Position numbers and translations under genes: made by a program | The notes under the pieces: model-generated | The model's input: only the letters and a program-made list of their open reading frames with translations | Told to the model about the DNA's origin: nothing | Database searches by the model: none | In this document: in pieces, positions 6,744-15,200 of the stretch | How positions within the stretch are numbered: the first letter of the stretch is position 1 | Layout: every line of letters begins with the position of its first letter | Assembly (NCBI GenBank): GCA_900543715.1 | Contig: UQSX01000051.1 | Span: 1 to 20,738 of the forward strand | Source: an uncultured Blautia sp. | Lineage (GTDB): Bacteria > Bacillota > Clostridia > Lachnospirales > Lachnospiraceae | Direction of reading: 5' to 3' | Length of the DNA: 20,738 nt

Positions 6744-7035
6744 ACTCCTCTTCCTCCTCCATGCTTGCTAAGAACATCTCATAAAAATCGTCTTCCCCGT
6801 CCAGTTTCGGAGAATTCTCTCCTCCGCCATTGGTACTTCTCTTCATCTCCGCATAAAATTCTTCTCCTGCAGTGACCAGTTCCATCTCATAGATCTCATA
6901 GCCTAATTCCCGGCATTTCCTGCAAAAAGCTCCCAGTGGATTCTCTGCCTTTCTGGTCTCCAGAAGCTCCTTTCTAAGTTTTTCATCGCTCATAGCCTGT
7001 CTCTGCAGTTTATCTAATAATTCAATCGTATTCAT
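6721..7035 (-). CDS. Nif11-like leader-type peptide
   Basis: This 104-residue protein fits the Nif11-like (TIGR03798-type) leader domain: two amphipathic helices over residues 1-60, with the SDEKLRKELLE and FCRKCRELGYEI patterns. A glycine-rich break TNGGGENS (68-75) follows, which is where such leaders end in ribosomally made peptide precursors. The remainder (73-104) is strongly acidic (EDDFYEMF, then a run of Glu) with no Cys, and only one Ser in the final 25 residues before the QSKKK end. It is therefore unlike a lanthipeptide or thiopeptide core, and the protein may be a stand-alone regulator or partner instead. The first gene of the cluster; a plausible -10 TATAAT lies at 7110-7115 without a good -35. 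The family assignment is by eye. Confidence 0.65.
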   Translation of the reverse strand: MNTIELLDKLQRQAMSDEKLRKELLETRKAENPLGAFCRKCRELGYEIYEMELVTAGEEFYAEMKRSTNGGGENSPKLDGEDDFYEMFLASMEEEEEYEQSKKK

Positions 7036-7109
7036 ATCCTCTGCTCCCTTCCAGCTATACAGACGTCATTTTCTGTCCGCAAAAATATTTGTTCTTCCAC
7101 TTTGGTATC

Positions 7110-7115
7110 ATTATA
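7110..7115 (-). promoter_or_regulatory. Possible -10 element of the Nif11-like/YkgJ cluster
   Basis: TATAAT on the minus strand, 75 bases before the Nif11-like ATG and after the feoA terminator. No -35 closer than TAGGAA (7133-7138) at 17 bases, so this is a weak prediction. Confidence 0.35.
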
Positions 7116-7141
7116 TAACACCCCCGACAAAATTCCTAGCA

Positions 7142-7192
7142 AAAATGCAGCGTCCAAAGAAGTCTTTTTGTTCTTCTTTGAACGCTGCATTT
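7142..7192 (-). terminator. Rho-independent terminator of feoA
   Basis: Arms 7143-7162 and 7173-7192 pair over 20 positions with a 10-base loop. The single non-Watson-Crick position is a U-G wobble in minus-strand RNA but a C-A mismatch in plus-strand RNA. The run of five T after the stem also lies on the minus strand. Both facts assign it to feoA. Confidence 0.9.
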
Positions 7193-7209
7193 CATAATGG
7201 ACTGAATCC

Positions 7210-7422
7210 TCATACCTTTATCCGGTCTGCGATCTCTTTACCGATTGCCAGTCTCTTATCCCGGGCGCCAATGATCACGCAGTCCTTATGATTCTGGATC
7301 ACCTGAACCTGACTGCCCTCCTGAATCTGGTAACGCTTCATAAATTCCAGCACCTCAGGTATTCCAAACATCCATTTAATAGTGTAGCTTTCACCACGCT
7401 TTGTCTGTGACAATGCCTGCAT
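7210..7422 (-). CDS. feoA: FeoA-family ferrous iron transport protein
   Basis: A 70-residue single-domain FeoA protein with the SH3-like fold pattern: a short N-terminal strand, then a helix (EVLEFMKRYQI), then EGSQVQVIQNHKDCVIIGARDKRLAIGKEIADRI. FeoA assists FeoB, the membrane Fe(II) transporter, in the cytoplasm. No feoB follows: the gene has its own promoter upstream and its terminator begins 17 bases after the stop. It must work with an feoB elsewhere, or have a separate regulatory role, as stand-alone FeoA proteins are common in Clostridia. A strong GGAGGGAGG site precedes the ATG. No clear Fur box was seen. Confidence 0.85.
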   Translation of the reverse strand: MQALSQTKRGESYTIKWMFGIPEVLEFMKRYQIQEGSQVQVIQNHKDCVIIGARDKRLAIGKEIADRIKV

Positions 7423-7464
7423 AAGAATACCTCCCTCCGTTGTCAGGGCTGTTATCTTTCCTAT

Positions 7465-7494
7465 ATTCTAAAATGTCCCTTCCCAGTTAGTCAA
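7465..7494 (-). promoter_or_regulatory. Promoter of feoA
   Basis: On the minus strand TTGACT (7489-7494) and TAGAAT (7465-7470) with an 18-base spacer, 43 bases before the feoA start. Confidence 0.6.
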
Positions 7495-7556
7495 CAGTAA
7501 ATAACTTTTGAAAAGATATGTTCTCCTTACGGATAGGATTGCCCAAATTTATGATT

Positions 7557-9581
7557 TTATAAACATTCGTAAACATACAATTCATGAAGTGCCCGGGTAG
7601 CACAGATATACTCTGCCTGGATCAGCAGAGGCGTCTTCTTCTTTCTGGCCAGCACAAATACCTGATCGAATTCCAGGCCTTTAGCCAGATAAAAGGTGGT
7701 AACAGTCAATCCTTTTTTAAAAGAAGAACTGTTTCTGTCCACATAAAAGGCCGGTATTTCTTTTTCCCTCAGATTCTTATAAACCTCCAGGGCTTCTTCC
7801 TCGCTCATTGTCAGCAGAGCGGCTGTCTCATAGCCCTTGGAACCCAGGGCCAGATTTTTGAAAATTTCCTCCACAGCCTCCTCTTTTCCATCCAGCTTTT
7901 TCTCCTCCACTTCTTTCCCATGGCGCTGAAAGATCTCCATATCCCGAATACCTGCAGTCCTATTGGCATATTCGGCAATCTCCACTGTATTCCGGTAGCT
8001 TTTGTTCAGGATGATCTTCCGCATATCCTTTCCGAAAATTCCCGGCAGAAATTCCAGAACATCGTGGTTCTGTTCCTCCATGGTCTGGGCCCGGTCTCCC
8101 AATATGGTCATTCTGCAGTTAAACATCAGCCGGAGAATCAGATACTGAAGATAAGAATAATCCTGCATCTCATCTATGACCAGATGTTTGATATTTTTAT
8201 GATCCCGGACCCTGCAGAGTCTGTACTTCAGATACAAAAGAGGATATACATCCTCGTAGGCCAGCACCCGCTTTTCCTGGGGTACATCAGGAAGCATGGG
8301 ATAGCCGTTTTCTTCCAGGAATTTATTGTAGATCTTATATAAGTCCCTGGTCACATAAAGTTTCTGAAATTTTTTGACGATAGTATCCAGATCTTCCTCT
8401 GAAAGAGTACAGTCATGAAGAGTTTCATATTCGTCTATAAAATATTCCATAACTGCATCCATTCTGGACAAAAGAGGAATATCCTGGAATTTAAAGTAAA
8501 ACAGATGGATCAGCTCATTTTCTGTAAGTTTTAAACCTCTGAACTCTACATCTTTAAATGCCATCAGCTCATCTTCCAGAAAAGCCAGAAATCCCTCCAC
8601 CTGTGACACAAAAGTTTCCGACTGTTTTTCTTCCAGCCGTTCCTTCTGTTCCTCTGGAATCCCCTGTAATTCCATCTCAATCTCATCATATCGATCATGG
8701 CAGTCCCGCACAGTATCCCGCAGTTCCCGGTAGGCAAAAAGATCAAAACTCATTTCCTGGATATTTTCCTCTCCCAATTCCGGAAGGATATGGGAAATAT
8801 AGTCTGAAAACACACTGTTTGGAGACAGGATCAGAATATCCGAAGATTTCAGATTTTTCCGGTCGTGGTACAGCAGATATGCGATCCGATGAAGTGCAAT
8901 AGAAGTTTTCCCGGATCCTGCTGCTCCCTGAATCACCATTATCCGGTCTTTCGTATTCCGGATAATGGCATTTTGCTCTTTCTGGATGGTCCGGACAATG
9001 TTTTTCAGCTGCACATCTCCATTGCCGCCCAGTTCTGCCTTCAGGATCTCGTCATCGATCTTCGTATCACTTTGAAATTCGTAAATCATCCGGCCACCCC
9101 GGATCTTATACTGCCATTTAGAGGTAATCTCCCCTTCCATAAGACCGAGAGGGGCCTCATAGGAAGCCGGTCCCTTATCAAAGTCATAAAATAGACCGCT
9201 TACCGGCGCCCGCCAGTCATAAATCAGGGGCATGTGTCCTGCTTTCTGAGAAAAATTTCCGATCCCTATATAAAACTTTTCTGACTCCTCCTCCCCCTCA
9301 TAGCGAAAATCTACTCTTCCGAAAAAAGGAGAATCCAGCATTTTCTCCAGCCTGTGAAGATAAGCCTGCTGCTCCTGGTTTGCATTGACCTGATGGAGAA
9401 GTGCCTGCTGGTTATCGAAATCCTCATAGCCGTACTGATCCATCTCTGTATAGTTTTCCCAGTAATACTCATGCATCCCCTCAATATCTTTCTGTCCCTG
9501 GAGAATTGATTCTCTCACTTCTCCAATCCTATCCTTCAGTTGTCCGGTTACTTTATCTAAATATCTTTTTCCTTCACTCAT
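7557..9581 (-). CDS. HelD-type superfamily 1 helicase (UvrD/Rep-like)
   Basis: A 674-residue HelD-like ATPase. Known HelD proteins bind RNA polymerase and clear stalled complexes. Numbered from the ATG at 9579-9581: an N-terminal coiled coil (about 1-90), the HelD-specific segment YDWRAPV (121-127), Walker A GAAGSGKT (219-226) and Walker B with VIDEMQDYS in the last third, then a C-terminal helicase lobe ending ATRALHELYVY. I chose this start because AGAAGGTG lies at correct spacing; an upstream ATG at 9624-9626 would add 15 residues but has no usable site and abuts a palindrome. The family's secondary-channel and clamp arms are less conserved and cannot be judged by eye. It is monocistronic, with a promoter upstream. 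Confidence 0.9.
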   Translation of the reverse strand: MSEGKRYLDKVTGQLKDRIGEVRESILQGQKDIEGMHEYYWENYTEMDQYGYEDFDNQQALLHQVNANQEQQAYLHRLEKMLDSPFFGRVDFRYEGEEESEKFYIGIGNFSQKAGHMPLIYDWRAPVSGLFYDFDKGPASYEAPLGLMEGEITSKWQYKIRGGRMIYEFQSDTKIDDEILKAELGGNGDVQLKNIVRTIQKEQNAIIRNTKDRIMVIQGAAGSGKTSIALHRIAYLLYHDRKNLKSSDILILSPNSVFSDYISHILPELGEENIQEMSFDLFAYRELRDTVRDCHDRYDEIEMELQGIPEEQKERLEEKQSETFVSQVEGFLAFLEDELMAFKDVEFRGLKLTENELIHLFYFKFQDIPLLSRMDAVMEYFIDEYETLHDCTLSEEDLDTIVKKFQKLYVTRDLYKIYNKFLEENGYPMLPDVPQEKRVLAYEDVYPLLYLKYRLCRVRDHKNIKHLVIDEMQDYSYLQYLILRLMFNCRMTILGDRAQTMEEQNHDVLEFLPGIFGKDMRKIILNKSYRNTVEIAEYANRTAGIRDMEIFQRHGKEVEEKKLDGKEEAVEEIFKNLALGSKGYETAALLTMSEEEALEVYKNLREKEIPAFYVDRNSSSFKKGLTVTTFYLAKGLEFDQVFVLARKKKTPLLIQAEYICATRALHELYVYECL

Positions 9582-9627
9582 GTATTCACCTTCTGTTGCC
9601 GTCAAATCTATTACAAATGAAACCATA

Positions 9628-9643
9628 CCCTTGTGTACAAGGG
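9628..9643. promoter_or_regulatory. Palindrome between the helD promoter and start
   Basis: CCCTTGT-GT-ACAAGGG: perfect 7-base arms with a 2-base centre. It lies about 25 bases downstream of the -10 (9669-9674) and 47 bases before the preferred start, inside the leader. It could be an operator or form an RNA hairpin. Confidence 0.5.
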
Positions 9644-9668
9644 CCCAAACGCCTCTGCGTATCTGTTT

Positions 9669-9697
9669 ATTATATCCTATTTTTCTGTTTTTTCCAA
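9669..9697 (-). promoter_or_regulatory. Promoter of the HelD-type helicase gene
   Basis: TTGGAA (9692-9697) and TATAAT (9669-9674) on the minus strand with a 17-base spacer. Confidence 0.65.
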
Positions 9698-9712
9698 CCT
9701 TATGTTGTCCTA

Positions 9713-9746
9713 AAAAAAGCTGCCCACTTTGGAGCAGCTTTTCTGT
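9713..9746 (-). terminator. Rho-independent terminator of the Dabb/aldo-keto reductase operon
   Basis: AAAAGCTGC and GCAGCTTTT arms around a short loop; in minus orientation the stem is followed by a run of seven T. It starts 12 bases after the reductase stop codon. Confidence 0.85.
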
Positions 9747-9757
9747 CAGCTATATGA

Positions 9758-10774
9758 TTATTTTAAGAAGGTCTTATAATCCTCGTAGTTTTTCGCCAGG
9801 AGATCCGGCGTATTCAGTCCGTAAGGACATTTTTTCATACACTGGCCGCAGTGTTTGCAGTCTTCAATCTTTTTCATTTTTTCCTGCCATTCCTGTGTAA
9901 GCCATGCCTGCTGAGGCGCCCGGCGGAGCATAAGGCTCATTCTGGCACAGCTGTTGATCTCAATTCCTGCCGGACAGGGCATACAGTAGCCGCAGCCCCG
10001 GCAGAAATCTCCGGAAAGCTCTTCCTTGTCTTTATCGATCACAGCCTGAAGTTCCCCTGATAATTCCGGAGGACAGACCTGATAAGAAAGGAATTCATCC
10101 AGTTCTGACTCTCTCTGGATTCCCCAGATAGGAGCCACATGGGCAAACTGAGGCTGATCCATGTAGGCATAAGCACAGGCAGAATTGTGGATCAATCCTC
10201 CTGAAAGAGCCTTCATGGCAATAAATCCCATATCTGCCTTCTTACACATCTCTACAATTTCCAGATCCGCCGGGGCTGCCAGATAAGAAAATGGGAACTG
10301 AAGAGTCTCATAAAGTCCTGATTCTACAGCTTCCTTTGCCACGGCGATCCTGTGGTTGGTGATACCGATGTGGCGGATCTTTCCCTGCTGTTTTGCTTCC
10401 ATAGCCGCCTCATAAAGCCCCGTACCGTCTCCCGGCTTAGGACAAAATGCCGGATTATGGAATTGATAGATATCGATATAATCTGTCTGGAGCATTTTCA
10501 GACTTTTTTCCAGATCCTTCCAGAAGTCTTCTGCGTTCTGAGCTGCAGTTTTGGTGCTGATGATCAGTTTTTCCCTGATATAGGAAAAAGCTGCCCCCAA
10601 TTTCTCTTCACTGTCTGAATAAGCTCTGGCTGTGTCAAAATAATTGATTCCATTATAAAAGGCTTTCTGAAGGAGATAGACTGCTTCTGCCTTGGAAATC
10701 CTCTGGATAGGCAGAGCACCGAAGCCGTTCTTGCTTACTTCAATGCCTGTTTTTCCTAAAATGACTTTCTCCAT
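9758..10774 (-). CDS. Aldo/keto reductase with C-terminal 4Fe-4S ferredoxin domain
   Basis: The protein has an aldo/keto reductase barrel with its catalytic tetrad Asp47, Tyr52, Lys75 and His106, followed by two ferredoxin-type cysteine clusters: CRGCGYCMPC (late-middle) and CKHCGQCMKKCPYG (near the end). This fusion is widespread in Clostridia and probably couples NAD(P)H-dependent carbonyl reduction to an iron-sulphur relay; the physiological substrate is unknown. I use the ATG at 10772-10774, which has GGGGAGGG upstream; the ATG at 10793-10795, directly after the previous stop, would add seven residues without a site. It is the second gene of a two-gene operon with the Dabb protein, with a terminator directly downstream. 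Confidence 0.92.
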   Translation of the reverse strand: MEKVILGKTGIEVSKNGFGALPIQRISKAEAVYLLQKAFYNGINYFDTARAYSDSEEKLGAAFSYIREKLIISTKTAAQNAEDFWKDLEKSLKMLQTDYIDIYQFHNPAFCPKPGDGTGLYEAAMEAKQQGKIRHIGITNHRIAVAKEAVESGLYETLQFPFSYLAAPADLEIVEMCKKADMGFIAMKALSGGLIHNSACAYAYMDQPQFAHVAPIWGIQRESELDEFLSYQVCPPELSGELQAVIDKDKEELSGDFCRGCGYCMPCPAGIEINSCARMSLMLRRAPQQAWLTQEWQEKMKKIEDCKHCGQCMKKCPYGLNTPDLLAKNYEDYKTFLK

Positions 10775-10795
10775 GATGTCTTCCCTCCCCGGCAT

Positions 10796-11098
10796 TTAGT
10801 CTTCATAATCCAGACATGCTCTCTCTGTTGTATAAGGGCGCACGTATGTATCAGCCACTTTTACATGTTCCGGATGAGAACCGTATACTTTGATATCCTC
10901 AGCCTTTTCCATGGTGGTTACCAGCGCTATATCATGAGTAGAAGAAGAAATCGGATCTGTAACAAAATCTACAGTAAGAAGTCCGGGAACTTTCCCTACC
11001 AGACTTTTCAGATTCACTTCCATAGCCTTTTTTAATTCCGGCTTTTTGCTCTCTTCAATTTCCGGTTTAAATTTCCACATAACAATATGATGTACCAT
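10796..11098 (-). CDS. Dabb (stress-responsive A/B barrel) domain protein
   Basis: A 100-residue ferredoxin-like-fold protein of the Dabb family: it begins MVHHIVMWKFK with the conserved His in the first strand, then has a helix, and ends with the strand VADTYVRPYTTERACLDYED. Members bind small hydrophobic ligands or act as small enzymes. The start chosen is the ATG at 11096-11098 with GGGAGAG six bases upstream; an ATG 15 bases earlier lacks a site. The gene leads the operon with the ferredoxin-tailed reductase, with no gap between the stop of this gene and the first possible ATG of the next, so a shared redox or detoxification role is plausible but not shown. Confidence 0.88.
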   Translation of the reverse strand: MVHHIVMWKFKPEIEESKKPELKKAMEVNLKSLVGKVPGLLTVDFVTDPISSSTHDIALVTTMEKAEDIKVYGSHPEHVKVADTYVRPYTTERACLDYED

Positions 11099-11131
11099 TT
11101 TACTCTCTCCCATCTTTTTTGTTTTTTATAT

Positions 11132-11159
11132 TTTATAATAGAAAAAAGGAAGCTGTCAA
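11132..11159 (-). promoter_or_regulatory. Promoter of the Dabb/reductase operon, overlapping a terminator
   Basis: TTGACA (11154-11159, perfect consensus) and TATAAA (11132-11137) on the minus strand with a 16-base spacer. The -35 is inside the last arm of the terminator that ends the upstream kinase transcript. Confidence 0.65.
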
Positions 11160-11185
11160 TTATAAACCAAACAGCTTCCCTTTCT
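11142..11185 (-). terminator. Rho-independent terminator of the activase/kinase operon
   Basis: Arms 11148-11156 and 11171-11179 (GGAAGCTGT/ACAGCTTCC) are perfect over 9 bases; the minus strand ends the stem with a run of six T. Confidence 0.85.
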
Positions 11186-11205
11186 TTGCCCTATAAATGA
11201 AGGAT

Positions 11206-12224
11206 CTATCTTTGCAGATTTGTATCGTGAGATTTCATGATTTTTAAGATATCTGCTTCATTCACCACATTAAAGTCATGCTGGATCATCAGCTTCAGCA
11301 CACTGGCAGCAATAGAAAAATCTATCGTCATCTGAGGCGTAAACTCTCGGGCCAGGCTGTGGAGGAGTCCTCCTGCAAAAGCGTCTCCCGCTCCCACGGC
11401 TTCCAGGCTATGGACAGTATGGACCAGGCTTTCATAGAATTTTCCGTCTTTCAGATAAATCCCCATCCAGTCTCCATCTTCTACTGTACGCATATTCCGA
11501 AGGACACTGGCCACCGCCTTACAGCCCGGATACTGCCGGAGAATTTCCTCCATCCCCGCTTTGTAAGTCTGGATCTGATCGATCCCGTGGGCCATATCTC
11601 CATCAAAGGCATGGATTCCCAGAGAGGATTCAAAGTCCTCGTCATTGGCAATGCACAGGGTCACATAATTCATCAATTCTCTCATAACTTCCTGGGCTTT
11701 CCCAGTATTCCACATTTTCCCACGATAATTCAGATCGCAGACCACTTCTATGGAATGCTCTTTGCAGTATTTTAAAGCTTCCAGGACCGCCTTCTCAATT
11801 CCTTCACTTACTGCCGGGGTAACACCGGAGAAATAAAAGATATCCACATCTTTTAAAAGTTCCTCCCAGTGAAATTCCTCCGGGGCAGCCTGGGCAAAAG
11901 AACTATAGGCCCTGTCATATACCACATTTGTGGGCCGGATATTGGTTCCTTTTTCAAAATAATAGATTCCAGCCGTTCTCCCCCTTTCAGGATCCCGGAA
12001 GTATCTACGCCAAAACGGCGAATCTCATTGTGGGCGGCCAATCCCACCGGGTTGTCCGGCAGCTTTGTCACAAAAGCCACCGGATCTTCCATCATGGCCA
12101 GAGATACGGCCACATTGGCCTCAGCCCCGCCATAGCTGGCTTCAAAGTCCTGTGCCTGAAGAATCCTCAGATTTTCCGGGGTCTTCAGCCGCAGCATGAT
12201 CTCTCCAAAAGTCAGTATCTTCAT
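11206..12224 (-). pseudogene. kdgK: 2-keto-3-deoxygluconate kinase (PfkB family), broken by one frameshift
   Basis: KDG kinase phosphorylates 2-keto-3-deoxygluconate in hexuronate catabolism. The N-terminal part (residues 1 to about 85) is clear: MKILTFGEIMLRLK, the PfkB ribokinase GGAEAN motif (32-37) and KLPDNPVGLAAHNEIRRFGVD. It then runs out of frame. A second frame restarts with EKGTNIRPTNVVYDRAYS and continues with NYRGKMW and the catalytic GAGDAF (about 278-283) to the stop. The two frames join at about 11969-11971 if one G is added to a GG run: the product is then exactly 339 residues, a normal length. A real single-base deletion or a sequencing error would both do this. The start ATG follows AGGAGGAC and lies next to the upstream activase stop, so translation is coupled. 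Confidence 0.88.
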
Positions 12225-12225
12225 C

Positions 12226-15200
12226 TCAACTGTCCTCCTGTTTATTTTTGAAACTCATGATCAGCATCTGCAGACGGTTTTCAATATTTGCAAAGCTTAC
12301 ATCCGGATCATAGTCCAGAGGCAGTATGCTGGCATCAGGATACATTTCTTTTAGTTTTTTGATGATTCCTCTTCCTACCACATGGTTTGGCAGGCAGCCG
12401 AAAGGCTGAAGGATTACGAAAGCCCTGCAGCCATGTTTTGCATGGTGAATGATCTCTCCCGGGATCAGGACTCCTTCTCCGGCGTCAAAGGTATGATGGA
12501 TAATGGGGTCGCTGTCTTTCACCAGATCCTGCATACGGCAGGCTGGTGTATAAAGAGGACTCTTCCTGGCAATCTTGTCTGTCACATCATGGGCTGCATT
12601 AAAAGCCGCATTGGCAGTCCGCAGCCATACTTTCTGTGTAACAGGCTTATCCAGATGATATTCCCGAACCTGAGCATCCTGATAAAAGTAGGTCTTTCGG
12701 ATAACGTCTGTCATCCTTGCCTCTATAATTTCAAAACCGTTCTTCTCCAGATAGGCTTCGATATCATGGTTAGCCCCGGGATGGAAATTGAGCAGATATT
12801 CTCCTACGATCAACACGGTTGGTCTGGGATGAGAGCGGTCATATTCCACCTGATTCATAATATCTATAGCCTTTTCAAAGCCTTTTCTGGCCCCCATTAT
12901 CCCATGTTTTTCCAAGCCCTCTACCACCTGATCCAAAGCCTTTTCAAATGCCGCATCCGCACTTCCCGGAACTTTTTCGTAAGGTCTGGTCTTTCTCAGA
13001 AGCTCCTCCAGCACATCGATCATAGGCATGGCAAAGGCAATCCGCACTGAGGTCAGCAGATTCATTTTAAATCCGGGATGTAGATCATGAGAGTCTTTAT
13101 CATCATTTGTCAGAATCGGCACATGAGAATATCCCGCATCATCCAGGGCCTTCCGCAACAGAGCACTGTAATGGGTAAGACGGCAGTCTCCCACATATTT
13201 AGCCATGGCAATTGCCACTTCCTTGTCGTCATACTTACCGCTTCTTAAAGCGGCAAGCGCCTCTCCGATAACAATCTGAGCCGGAAAGCAGATATCATTA
13301 TGTACATATTGTTTTCCAAGGCGGATAGCTTCTTCCCTTCCCAGTTCCAAAGGTTCTGTACGGATTCCCTGTCCGGCAAATGCCGCTGCCATGACCCGGC
13401 TGAAAGCATGAGAGGTATTTGGCACCAGAGCTACCTTTTCTTTTCTGGAATCTTTCGTATATTTTACCGGATAAGGATCCGGCAGTTCGTGGACCGTTAG
13501 TTTCTTCCCACTGCTTCTCTGCATAGCTACAGTCTCTGTAAAGGAACGGATACGGATCCGCAGAGGTCCCTGAATATCACTTTCATCCAGTTTCAGGATC
13601 AAAGGTGTTTTTCCTGAAATATCCTTCATCAGACGGATGATCTCATCGGAAAGGTAGGCATCATGTCCGCAGCCGAAACTTACGATCTGTACATACTCCA
13701 GATAGTCCTTCTCGGCTGCAAGGATAGCAGAAGAAAGCATTCTTGCATGATAATTGTTTACTACATCCAGCCGGCTTTTTTTCAGTTCTCCGTGCCCGGT
13801 TCCCGGAAGAGAGTCTGCAGTTAGCACCGGTATTCCCATTTTCGTAAACATATCCGGCAGGTCATGATTCACCAGTGCGTCATTCTGATAAGGCCTGGAG
13901 GCCAGGACCACTGCATAAGTCCCCTTCTCCTGTACCTGTCTGCATACCTCCGCTCCTGCTTTCTGAAGTTCCTGATGGAAAGAATCCTGGGCTTCATCTC
14001 CGGCTGCAATAGCTTTTCTGGTCAATTCCGGGGAGATCTGGAAGGTCTCCTCCATATATTTGGTCAGCTGCCGATCCCTGTCGCTGTTGGTATACCAGTG
14101 GAACAAGGGGGCGTCAAATGGAATATTCCAACGCTTCTGTGGATTATCCGAATTCTTTATTACAATGGGATAACCTTTTACCACTGCACACATAGACTGA
14201 CTGGTATCCTCTGTATTCTCTGACTCTACCGTTGTAATGGATGGCATAAAGATCCTGTTCACGCCGCTTTTTGCCAGACTGCGGATATGCCCATGAACAA
14301 GTTTGGCCGGGAAGCATACCGTGTCTGAAGTAACGGCAGACAGTCCTTCCTCGTACATCTTTCTTGTGCTTGCAGAAGAAACTTTGACTTTAAAGCCCAA
14401 AGCCTTCCAGAAAGTTCTCCAAAATGGCATGGTTTCCCAGAAAGAGAGGACTCTTGGGATACCAATAGTAATATCTCTGTGAACTTCGGGTTCTGGATAA
14501 GGATATTTTTTCATCAGCAGCTCTTCACGAAGAATGTAGAGATTAGGCACTTCCTTCAGAGCCTGCCTTTTCTCCCGGATCTTAGCCTGTACTTCCTTAT
14601 CCTTCGGATCTCCCAGCACTTCTCCCCGCTCACAGCGGTTGTTTGTGATCCAGGAGTTTCCGTTGGAAAAACGTATGATCGTTCTCTTACAATGGTTGGA
14701 GCAGAAAGGACAGGGGGCATTGGATTCCTGTGTATAGGAAAAGTCGTCCATGGCCTCAAGACCGATAAAAGTTTTCTGTTCCTTCTGACGAAACCTTTCT
14801 TTTGTGATCAGGGCAGCTCCAATAGCGCCCATGATCCCCGGGTAAGGAGCCCGTACTACATTTTTCCCCAGATACTGCTCCATCGCTCTGAGCACTGCAT
14901 CATTCTGGAATGTTCCTCCCTGTACTACAATCTTATCTCCCAGACTGTCCAGATTAGAGACACGGATCACCTTTGTAAATACGTTTTCTATGATGGACCG
15001 GCACAGCCCGGCCATAATGTCCCCCGGCAGTTTTCCGTTGCGCTGTTCCGTAATAATACTGCTGTTCATAAAAACCGTACACCGGCTGCCCAGCTGGGCA
15101 GGATTTTCTGAGTCAAAAGCTGTCCGGGCGATTTTTCCCACCGGAATATGGAGAGAAGAAGCAAAGTTCTCCAGGAAAGAACCGCACCCGGAGGAGCAGG

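Noticed and set aside
6721..7035. Lanthipeptide or other known modified-peptide precursor
   Set aside because: The tail has no Cys and few Ser/Thr, and no LanM, radical SAM maturase, protease-transporter or YcaO gene is present in the window.
7143..7192. Mobile-element inverted repeat
   Set aside because: Arms match over 20 bases but the loop is short, a T run follows on the minus strand, and it is directly after feoA: a terminator.
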